64,000 nucleotides of DNA from Capsicum annuum. Its lineage: Eukaryota; Streptophyta; Magnoliopsida; Solanales; Solanaceae. The notes below the pieces were generated by a model that searched no databases, was not told the DNA's origin, and saw only the letters and a program-made list of their open reading frames with translations. A program made the position numbers and the translations under genes. The stretch's first letter is position 1, and each line of letters opens with the position of its first letter. The DNA is taken from contig NW_025856392.1 in NCBI RefSeq assembly GCF_002878395.1, forward strand, positions 335,718 to 399,717. The letters run 5' to 3'. Positions 55,237 to 64,000 of this stretch are shown here, one piece after another.

Positions 55237-56860
55237 ATGGATCAGAACAATGACATCTATTTCTTATCTTTGGAAGGCTATAGGACACTCTTATCAGTTC
55301 TTCACTTCTTTCACTTATTTCATGCTAAGAGTTTGAGTTTATTTCTAAAGCATTCCTTTAGTTTTACTCTTTCACATATGGATAGGACACGAGCCTCTTT
55401 TATAGGAGATAAGGGTCCCAAGATTAAGGATCTTCCATTGTTTTTAGATAAACAAGAGGACTTGGACAACCAACTATGTGTCCCCAGTTAGGGTCTAGGA
55501 TAGGGGGCCTTCACTTAACCCTTTTCCTTCTCCTAAGCCAAAGATTCTTCCTCCCTATCCAGTAGTGGGCCATGGACCAACCCAGGATATACTAGGATTT
55601 ATTTCTTCATCAGATCTTAGAGATGATTTAGTTTAGCTTTTGGGATTAGTTGGTGGTACACAATCTACTGATCAAAGTAGTACTAAGGAAAAGGTGTAGC
55701 CAAAATATATGGTTCATAGAGTTGAGTTCCCTCATGATTAGTATTTACCTAGCCCACTATGTATACCGAGGTGCATAATATGTTGGGTAGATTCTTGAGA
55801 TTTTCTCTACCTAGGTTTTTTGGTGTACCGAGCGATACTGCGTATGAGTTCTTGATTACTTATGAGGATAAGCTCCATAATTTATGCCTAGTTGATACTC
55901 ATGGTGTAGATTACACTACCTTTTAGTTATACTTAGTTGCTCGACATTACTAGAGATGTCATCGTGATTCTAGGCCAGCTGGATCTCTACCTTTGATGTA
56001 GACCCAACTCTTTAAGATCTTCTTAGAAAAGTATATGTTCTATAGTCTCCTGGATTATTTAAGGGATCATTTCTCAAGGTTGGAATAGGTATCCATTGAT
56101 GTTGTGGAGTATGAGGCTCAATTTATGATTTGGATAAGAATGCTACTTATATCCTAACTATTAAGTATTAAAGGGTTTGTTGCTTTGTTTGAGGATTAAG
56201 ACTTTCTCTTCAAATGTCTACATAGAATTTGGTTATTCTTAGAAGGCATTTTTCTAAGGTTTCTAATCATACACAGATTATGGAGAAAATGCATCACGAG
56301 GACCAAAGGATCAATAGTAAAAGGTTGCGATATCTAGGTAGGTTTAGCGGGAGTCTTATATCTTGTGACTTAGAGGCAGTGGTTCTCATAATAGGTACCC
56401 TCTACATCATTTGTATTAGTATCTGAGTTAGGCTAATAGACTCGTTCAGTACGTGCTTCATATTTTCAATAAAGGCCAGTCTGACTCTAGTGATCGTCCT
56501 GGCTAGAGTCACGTTTGGTCTTTTAAGGGTTCTTCTTCTTGTTATTTTAGACATCATGGTTTTTTTGTATTACTCAAATATTTTGGTTTTAATCCATCTC
56601 AGGGGGAATTTTATGGTGTGAAGCTTTTAGTAATTTCTCAAGAGAGTGCCTCAATCATGGGGTCATGTTTTCTTAAATTCAGAGTGTTCCATAGATTTGG
56701 CCAATTCCACCCCCAGCCTAAGGTGGTAGAAGTAGTCGTAATGGTGATCCTCAAGGTGATCATGGAAGTTCTCAAGTAGTCAGGCTAGGGAATCGGTCAG
56801 AAGCTTAGCCAGGTGGACGGCGTGATCAATTTTATTGTACTTGCTAGACCCAAGGCTGAG
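55237..56860 (+). pseudogene. Gag (G3)
   Basis: Plus-strand chromovirus Gag in pieces. The core is at 55785-56240: LGRFLRFSLPRFFGVPSDTA, YEFLITYEDKLHNLCLVDTH, GVDYTTF, a stop, then RPAGSLPL, FLEKYMFYSLLDYLRDHFSR and a VEYEAQFMIW-like end. The 5' part (55237-55491) and linker (55490-55760) are proline-rich and acidic as usual. The zinc knuckle, expected near 56530-56590, is not clearly legible. Many stops stand at Gln codons (TAG). It is homologous to the broken gag of T2 at 39470-39590. Confidence 0.78.
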
Positions 56861-57240
56861 CCTTCATATGTTGTTATCATAGGTACAATTTTGTTGTGCC
56901 ATTAACTGACTTTTTCCCTATTTTATCCAGGATTCACTAATTCTTATGTGTTGGATTACTTTTCCTTGTGATTAGAGTTGTCTTGGGATTCATTATATAT
57001 GTCTATTACATGCATCTACTCCCAGGGGGGATTCTTTAATAGTGGATCAAGTTTATAAATCATGTGTTGTGACTATTCGAGAATTTAACACTCAAACGGA
57101 TCTTATTATGTTAAATATGGATGATTTTAATGTGATTCTAGGAATGGACTAGTTATTCAATAATAATATGGTCATAGATTATTTTTCCAAGACCATTACC
57201 TTATCCATGATTGGCATACTCCTAGTCGTGTTATAGGAAG
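56861..57240 (+). pseudogene. Aspartic protease (G3)
   Basis: Pieces of the chromovirus protease: an active-site remnant around 56920-56965 (LFYPGFTNSYVLDYFSL, where LFDPGST would be expected, with the catalytic Asp read as Tyr), DSLYMSIT then DSLIVDQVYKSCVVTIREFN, and TDLIMLNMDDFNVILGMD followed by TAG in place of Trp at about 57150. Frames shift between them. Confidence 0.75.
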
Positions 57241-57249
57241 CTATTAGTC

Positions 57250-57960
57250 ACGAGCTGATGAGGATTATTTATTATATTCATACTAAAAGGCTTATTTTGA
57301 TGAGTTGCAAGTCTTATCTCACTTATATTTGTGATGTAAGTATAGAGAGTCCACCACTTGTCTCTACTCATATCCTTCATGAGTTTTTTGATTTTTTCCT
57401 TATCGATCTACCTGGCTTTTCTCTTAGTGTAGTATTGAGTTTGTTAGTAATCTTAAGCAAGGCACCTAATATATTTCTAAGGAACCTTACTATATGTCTC
57501 CTACTGAGCTTAAGGAACTGAATTCTCAGCTTTAGTATTTTCTAGGTAAGGGTTTTATCAGACTATGTGTGTCTCTTTTATGAGATTCTATGTTATTTAT
57601 GAAGAAGAATAATGGCTTCATGCATATGTGTATGTATTATAGGTATTATAATAAGCTGACAATAAAGAACTGTTATCCTATGTCTCGTATTGATGATTTG
57701 TTTGACAAACTTCATGGTGCAATAGTGTTCACTATGATTGATTTGAGGTCTCGTTATCATATGTTTTTTGTCAAGTTCTCAAAGTATGAGTTTTGGCTTG
57801 AGTTCGTGACATTGCATGGGAATATGGTGTCTAAGGATGGGATTACGATAGACCCAACAAAGATTGAAGTTATTCATGATTGGTCTAAATCTATATCTCT
57901 GACTAATTTTAATAGCTTCATTGGTTTGGCTAGATACTATAGATGTTGAGAGTCTTGCTA
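57250..57960 (+). pseudogene. Reverse transcriptase with catalytic core deleted (G3)
   Basis: The plus frame 57590-57949 reads [58 protein letters not shown] and then directly FFVKFSKYEFWLEFVTLHGN, followed by IDPTKIEVIHDWSKSISLTN and SFIGLARYYR. In an intact RT about 95 residues lie between the YHM and the KFSK position, including the FIDD catalytic box and the FGLTNAP block. Here they are missing without a frame change (junction about 57760-57770). The upstream part 57300-57540 has SYLTYICDVSIESPPLVSTH and FFDFFLIDLPGFS. Confidence 0.88.
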
Positions 57961-58039
57961 CTATTACAGTATCGATGACCAGATGGACTCAAAATAAGGT
58001 TTCTTTCTAATGGTCCGAGGAGTGTGAGTCAAGATTTGG

Positions 58040-58460
58040 ATATCTCAATAGATTTCTCACTTCAACCATTATTTCATCTCTTTTTTATTAAGGTTGAGGG
58101 ATTCACCATGTACTGAGATTCTTCTGGTGTTGGTTTGGGTTGTCCGTTGATGCAATAATGTTGTGTTAGTGCTTATGCTTTGATGTAGTTAAAGGTGCAC
58201 AAGTGCAACAACCTCACTCATGATTTGGAGTTAGCAGTGGTAGTTTTTATGCTTAAGATTTGGAGACATTTTCACTATGGAGTGCATTGTGAGATCTTCA
58301 TAGATCATCATTATCTTTAGCATTTTATGACCCAGGGAGAGCTTATTTCTAGGTAGTATAGATAGATGAGTTTCTTAAGGATTATGATATCTCTATCTTT
58401 TGTCATCCGAGCAAGGTAAATATTGGAGTAGATGTCTTAGGCCAATATGTAGTATGTATG
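58040..58460 (+). pseudogene. RNase H domain (G3)
   Basis: Readable in pieces: EGFTMY then [66 protein letters not shown]-like, and LRIMISLSFVIRASKV. The first Asp and the Glu of DLEL remain. TAG codons replace Trp or Gln at several places. Confidence 0.82.
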
Positions 58461-58679
58461 GGTATCTTGGCTTATATTTAATTTCTTAGAGACTGTTGGA
58501 ATAGGACATTAAATTTTTAGCCAACTTGATGGTATGGGTTGAAATTTCAGACCCTATAAGGATCTTGCTAGTGTAAAGGAAAGGTCCTTTCTATTTTAGC
58601 AAATTTGGTATTGCTAGCTTAAGGATAAAAGACTTTGTATCATTCATGGTTAGATGTTAAGTGGTAAGTCCTAGAGGGA

Positions 58680-59420
58680 TACCATATATTTTAAGGGTGT
58701 TTTGAGATTTGATAGGTGCATTTGTTTTTTAAGAGTTGATGACTTAATTCAGTAAATTTTGCATGAGGCTCATAGCTACAGATATTCTATTCATTAAAGT
58801 ATAGCTAAGATGTATACAGATTTAAGATAGCAATATTGGCGGAATCGTACGAAGAGACATGTGGGGACTTTCTACCTCGCTGTCTATGTTGTTAGCAGGT
58901 AAATGCCTAGTATCAGAGACCTGGTAAATTAATTCAAAGTTTGCACATTCTTGAGTGGAAATGGGAACAATTTCCATAGACTTTGTTAGTGCATTTCCTT
59001 ATACTTTCCATGGTTCAAATGGTATTTTAGTCATTATTGATCGATTGACCAAGTTAGCATACTTTATTCCTATTTTAATGTTCTTCAGTGCCAAAAGGTT
59101 AGCCCATATCTATGTTAGTAAGATAGTCTATTTACATGGTTTTCCAATATACATTATTTCAGATCGAGGTTCAGTGTTCACTTCTAGCATTTGAAGTTCT
59201 TTTATGGAGGAGTTTGGTATTCCAATGGGTCTTTGTTTAACCTTTCTTACTTAAATTGATAACTAGGAGATGTAGACTATTTAGGTTCTCAAGGATATGC
59301 TTCGAGCCTTTGTTATGTATTTGTGAGGTTAGTGGGAGCAGCACTTAAGCTTAATAGGGTTCGCATATAATAATAGCTACCATTTGAGTATTAAGATGGT
59401 GCATTTTGTGTCTTTGTATT
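58680..59420 (+). pseudogene. Integrase (G3)
   Basis: The zinc finger region (58740-58920) has ILHEAHSYRYSIH, KMYTDLR, YWRNRTKRHVGTF. The core frame 58955-59194 reads MGTISIDFVSAFPYTFHGSN, GILVIIDRLTKLAYFIPILM and IVYLHGFPIYIISDRGSVFT, keeping both Asp of the DDE triad (IDFV and SDRG). The third region (59200-59400) has shifted frames resembling DMLRAFVMYL and GFAYNNSYHLSIKM. Confidence 0.85.
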
Positions 59421-60010
59421 GTAGGTGATGTTTTTCCCCTATTAGTTGGATTGAGACTTCTGAGATTTGGACCTATGGTATGGACTTAGTTTAGGAGTCA
59501 TTAGATAGTGTAAGGGTTATTCAGAATAAATTGAGGGAAACTCAAAATAGGCATAAGCCTTATGCAGATCATAGACTTTATGCCTTGAGATTTGGAGTTA
59601 GTGATCGGGAATTACTCAGTGTATTGCCTATGAAAGGTGTGATGAGGTTCAGGAGGAAGGGTAAGCTTTGCCCTAGATGTATTGGACCCTTTGAAATTCT
59701 TTGCACAATCGGTGAGGTGCATTTTGAGTTAGTCTTAGCCCTAAACTTTCTATTGTCCATACATCATTCGATGTTTCTATATTGCATTGATACATTCCTG
59801 ACCCTTCTCATGTACTTAGGTGGGACTACGTTTAGTTAGATGAGCGGTTGACCTTCTTGGAGAAGCTAGTGCTCATATTAGCTAGTGATGTCAGACGGTT
59901 GCTCACTAAAGAGATTCTAGTAGATAATGTTTAGTAGAGGTACCACCTAGTAGAAGGTTACTTGAGAGATCAGGAGTGAGATATGGATCCAGTATCCTCA
60001 CTTATTTGAG
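59421..60010 (+). pseudogene. Integrase C-terminus and chromodomain trace (G3)
   Basis: The frame 59531-59839 has MRETQNRHKPYADHRLYALR, FGVSDRELLSVLPMKGVMRF, RRKGKLCPRCIGPFEILCTI and GEVHFELVLALNF, then the HHSMF (normal HPVFHVSML) end. At 59822-60010 a chromodomain-like tail is legible with shifts: LDERLTFLEKLVLILASDVR, RLLTKEILV and a DM..P.L end. The REIPVVKV core is mutated to EILVDNV and the W block is lost. Confidence 0.72.
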
Positions 60011-60069
60011 GTTTCAGGTACAACCTAATCCTATACTTTGCGGACAAAAGTTCTTTTAGTAGTGGACAT

Positions 60070-61722
60070 TGTAAAGACCCACCAGGTCATTTTTATGTCT
60101 TTTACTCATTTTTGTTGTTTAGCGCTTTCCTATAGCTGTCCCAAGTCATTTATGACTTGTTGGAATGGACAGTTATCTGGAAGTTCTTTTAGTCTTTAGA
60201 GCCAATTCCCTATTTTGAAGTCTTTGCTAGTTCAAATTGGTTACCGAGTGAAAACTTTATTTAACCAACCTTATATGTTAATCGTTACAGTTTTAATAGC
60301 TCTGAAATATCTATTTTAGGCTAGTTGGACCCTTGGTTTGGGATACGAGGCTCCCAAACTTATTTTGGTTTATTAGATGTAAGTTAAAAAATAGAAAGTA
60401 GGTATGGGACCCACTCTTCATTTAAATGACCTTGGATTGAAATTTTGAAGGCTCTATTGCATCTTGAACATCAAATTTTATAGGGTATTTAGTTCTTTTG
60501 CATATATAGGATTTCGGATGAACCCTGTGTGGTTGATAGAGACTTAGAATTCCAAGTCTCAGTTGGTACTGGTGTATCACTTAAGCGATGCCTCTAATAA
60601 CATAACCAGTCTACCAAAGCCCAAAAATTATTGCTTAAGCGATCTTCCAAGGCCCCAGTAGGTATGGCTTAAGCGATACCCTTAGTCACTTAAGTGATAG
60701 GCGTGACAGAGTAAGGTATTGCATAAGTGGAGCCATTGTCGATTCTGTGAGATCTCCTAAGAATGGTCAGTATAGAATAAGTGAGACTTGGTTTCTTAAT
60801 TTATAGTCACTTAAGAGGCCCGATGTTTGCTTAAGTGAATCTTGTGGGCCTAGGAAGGGTATTATACACCATTTAGAGAATCAAGTGTATGTGATTTTGG
60901 AGCTTGGGAAAAGTTTATTTATATGATTCTTCTTTGAATTTGTGGGAAGCTTCCATTAATTTCTTTTTAGAATTTTTCTTTTCAAAAGATGACTGGAATC
61001 TTAGTGGCTTGATTATAGCACCATTTGAACTCAGAATTCACCTATTTTGAGGATAATATTCCTTGAGCATAGAAGGATATTGGGCTGGTTTCGAGAGTGA
61101 TATTCCGCATATGGGAGCGTCTCAAAACTTTACATATTTCTTGACCCGGAGCACCATACCTCAATATGAGTATCATTGTTCTCGTATTGATGAGTGGATT
61201 GTGATTTTGGTAGCATAGCACCTTGCAGAAGCATTTTTTAAAGAAAAGACAGTGGTTTAACGAATTCTTTGGGCTTTGCTTCGGTGTCCAGGAAGGCTAG
61301 GTTTACCTTTTTCATGGCTTGAGCTATTTTGTAGTATGATTATGATATTATACTATACTACATATGGGGTGGGATTTAGGTGTTGGATTTATGAAAGAGA
61401 ACGTTTGGATCAGTTGAACCATTTAGGCTATCTTGAACCCATAAATTTGGAATAGTTTGCTTAGTTACTCATGTCTTAAGTGAATTTGGCTTCATGGTAA
61501 GTTTATGTTTAGGATGAAAATGCCCGAGTTTCAAAGTGTAGGAGAAATTACCTTAGTCACTCATGTTCAGGGTGGGATTTGGCTTCGTTGCACAAGTGAC
61601 GTGAAATTGACTTTATTGGTTATTACATTAGGAGAGATTATCTTAGTTGTACGTAGTGGGGAATAATTTCTACTCTAAGGCTTGTTAGGCTTATTAAGTA
61701 CCTAGAAATAGAATTAGATACC
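60070..61722 (+). mobile_element. 3' LTR of G3, cut by a second LTR
   Basis: Begins TGTAAAGACCCACCAGGTCA, 60 bases after the G3 coding region, in the position of a 3' LTR. It follows the pattern of the LTRs at 30916 and 61723 until 61722 (GAATTAGATACC), where a second LTR of the same family begins. Its remaining part presumably lies beyond the window. Confidence 0.68.
60575..60850 (+). repeat. Interspersed CTTAAGCGAT motif array
   Basis: The word (A/G)CTTAAG(C/T)GAT or a close form occurs six times (about 60578, 60632, 60669, 60690, 60808, 60828), with related GCATAAGTGGAG at 60722. The core CTTAAG is palindromic. Confidence 0.75.
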
Positions 61723-64000
61723 TATAAACACCCTTCAGGTTATTTTCAATATTTCCTTTTTTTTTTGCTATTAGAGCTTTTCTATGGCTGCCGCAAGTCG
61801 TTTATGATTTGATAGGACTGGCAATCTATCAGTTAGTTTATTTGATTCTTTGAGCTAAGTCTTGATTTTGAAGTCTTTGATTGTTAAAATTACCTACCGG
61901 ATGAAACTTTACTCAAATGAACTCGTATGCTAATTTTGAATGTTCCAACAGCGGCAAAATGTAAATTTTATGCTAGGCAGATCTTTTGTTCGGGTCCTGA
62001 GGCACCCAGTCTCATCTCAAGCTATCGGTCAAAATATAAGATAATGGCAAGTTGGATGTGGGGCTCACTTTTCATCAAAACTATCTTGGATAGAAATTTC
62101 AACTGCACCATTGAGTCCAAAACATTAAATTTGAAAGTATAGCATAGTTTGCGTTCAGATACGGGATTTTGAATAAATCTCAACGGGTTGGCGGAGCCTT
62201 CGTAGTCTTAGTTGGTACTAGTACACTAGCAATCACGAGCCAAGGACCCCATTCGCAATCTGGCAAACACCAAAGAGCATCGCATAATTGACATTTGAAG
62301 TCGTGTGCTCTACATCCCTAGGAGAAGGTCAGGTATGGCTATCACAAAAATAAAATCGCATAGGTAAGTTTTGCATATTTGGCTAGGTGACGCAATTGTG
62401 ATCGAAAAATTATGAATGTGACTCCCGTGTACCTAGGAAGGGTATAAATACCCCATTAAGTATGTTTTAACCCATTTCATATCTATCCTTAAGAGTTATA
62501 AACCCTAAATATTGGTATACCAAGGAATAGCATTGAAGGTGTATTGGCTGCATGGATAAAATGAGTAATTACGCCGATATTCCTTCAAATTTGTGGTAAG
62601 ATTCCTTCATTTTCATGGTTGATTTCCTTTTTTATCCATCTAAAATCCCTAAACCTTGGTGACTTGATTTTAGTACCAATATACCTCAAAATTCACCTAT
62701 TTTCGAGGGTAATTAATCTTTAAGAGTATGGGGACGTTAAGTTGATTTTGGAAATGCATTTTTTGTAAAATTATCCCCATGTGGGATTTTGCATAATTTT
62801 GGACATGAAGTAGAATAGGTAAATATAGGTATCATTGTTCTTGTATTGATGAGCAAATTGTTTTTTGATAGTGTAGCACTAAGTGGAAGTTTCTCAAATG
62901 GGAAAGTTGGTGATTTAGCAAATTCTTCTAGCTTTCTTTAATGTCTAGGTAGGTTAGATTTTCCCGATTCATAGATAATCTATGTTGTAGTATTTTAATG
63001 ATATTATGTTAGATTTAGGATGGATTTTTGGTATTGGTGTTTCAAATGACATTACTTGGGTTAGTTGGACAAGGCTATCTGAAAATCATAATTTGGGCAT
63101 AGTTGGCTTAGTTGCTTAGCTACTTAGTAAGATTTCTATCTTATGGCTAATTACGACTTGCTTAACATTAGTAGTGGATTTAGATACCTTCATTTAGTCC
63201 GGGGTATAATTTCTTTATGATGGAGTTAGTGGATTAGAAGTGGGTCCCTTTGACCTGTCTTAGGCCAAGACTTGAATTAGTTTTTGTAGACCCTAATGTA
63301 CACGTTATACATTTTTATGATGCTTATTAAGAGGCTTGATAAGACTAATATTTAATAGTCATGACAGTTTCATATTGAGAATTGATGCTAATTTTGATAG
63401 AACCTGATGGTTATGACGTTGGTAATATATATACCGATTTAAGTCCGGCAATTGATCATTATATTGATGATAGAAATACCAATTTGAATTTGAATATTGA
63501 CTATGATACAAATGATATATGTACCGGTTTGATTCCAGCTACTGACTATGATATTGGTGATATGAATACTAGTTTGAGTTCGGTAGTGGGAGTTTATCTT
63601 AGTGTGACATAATACTGATTACAGTGATAGTATGAAGGTTGGTAGATTATGGTTGTTCGGTTATATATACTTTCCTTAATTGAACCCTCTAGGCTTATGT
63701 AGGCCTGTGATAGGCTATTTACTTTTTCACACTTATTGGCTTATGAGGGATAATCTTGTATTTTTAATTGCATATTCCTTATGTTATTGTTCCAATTTAT
63801 TTATTTAATTGTGTACAACAAGGTTATAGTTACTTCTAGGTTTTCCCCTTTACTTCAACTTAGTTATGTTATCCTATATCTTATCATATTTATATAATCA
63901 TTTAGCTCTGTCAGCCATGAAAATTATTGAGTACCTGTGATTTTGGTACTCATACCACACTTTTATACCTTTTTGGTATAGATCCGAGTACTAGTTGCCA
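61723..64000 (+). mobile_element. Second LTR of the same family, running off the window
   Basis: Begins TATAAACACCCTTCAGGTTA, a decayed form of TGTAAAGACCCACCAGGTCA, and repeats the LTR order: CGCAAGTCGTTTATG near 61794, the GTATTGATGAGCAAATTG block (62848), GATTAGAAGTGGGTCC (63233), a minisatellite, and the GAGTACCTGTGATTTTGGTA block near 63930, which lies near an LTR end. It is cut by the end of the window. Confidence 0.68.
63405..63595 (+). repeat. Minisatellite, about 63-66-bp unit, in second LTR
   Basis: Three copies of GACTATGATATTGGTGATAT followed by ACCGGTTTGAGTCCGGCA-like sequence. Open in one frame (63382-63612) as a DYDIGDMNT-type repeat by chance. Related to the array at 34190-34430. 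Confidence 0.75.

Noticed and set aside
63382..63612. Asp/Tyr/Asn-rich repeat protein
   Set aside because: Translation of an LTR minisatellite; related arrays in other LTR copies are not open.
1..64000. tRNA, rRNA or host protein-coding genes
   Set aside because: No cloverleaf with A/B boxes, no rRNA-like stretch and no multi-exon host gene was recognised on either strand; tRNA-like matches are primer sites complementary to tRNA 3' ends.

Overview
The window looks like plant nuclear DNA: AT-rich, very gene-poor, pericentromere-like heterochromatin. The combination of Ty3/Gypsy chromoviruses, Athila/Tat-type elements primed by tRNA-Asp, a Tork-like Ty1/Copia element and a Stowaway MITE is a flowering-plant pattern. 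The LTR styles recall Solanaceae (pepper, tomato, potato), but that last step is from memory and was not searched. I found no convincing host gene, rRNA, tRNA or CRISPR array. Every protein signal I can identify is a decayed transposable-element domain.

Layout. 1-2338: a plus-strand Gypsy-like LTR with a 100-N assembly gap flanked by an identical 184-bp duplication. 2339-8200: two related minus-strand units (A and B). Each has an LTR, a tRNA-Asp-type primer site, a retroviral-type gag cut at the same point, and an inverted copy of part of its LTR. Between them lie a stray plus-strand Gypsy pol piece and a third gag piece. 8201-29024: a minus-strand Copia element (C1) opened by a minus-strand chromovirus (G1, 10299-25862, perfect 5-bp target duplication AATAA). 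G1 is itself opened by a complete non-autonomous Athila/Tat-like element (E1, 14766-20288, two LTRs of about 1.52 kb) and by a solo LTR of G1's own family in inverted orientation (23285-25718). 29025-35980: a decayed LTR with minisatellites, carrying a Stowaway MITE (29161-29410) and a very long solo LTR (30916-35724). 36195-39590: a chromovirus LTR, primer site and truncated gag, with a small MITE in the LTR. 39645-44243: a second Athila/Tat-like non-autonomous element (E2) lacking a matching 3' LTR. 45381-46386 continued at 54232-54485: a decayed reading frame resembling the putative plant transposon protein family, split by a second, structurally complete-order chromovirus (G2, 46387-54226). 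54690-64000: a plus-strand chromovirus (G3) with gag, protease, a reverse transcriptase that has lost its catalytic core, RNase H, integrase and a chromodomain trace, then two nested LTRs running off the window.

How it fits together. The window is a stack of nested insertions. Reading frames of interrupted hosts rejoin when the inserted element and one target duplication are removed (C1 integrase across G1; the transposon-like frame across G2), which fixes the insertion order. G1, G2 and the solo LTR belong to one family (LTRs about 2.37, 2.37 and 2.43 kb). All coding regions carry stops and frameshifts, many of them TAG or TAA where Gln or Trp is expected, as methylation-driven C-to-T decay would give. 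No element here looks able to move on its own proteins.
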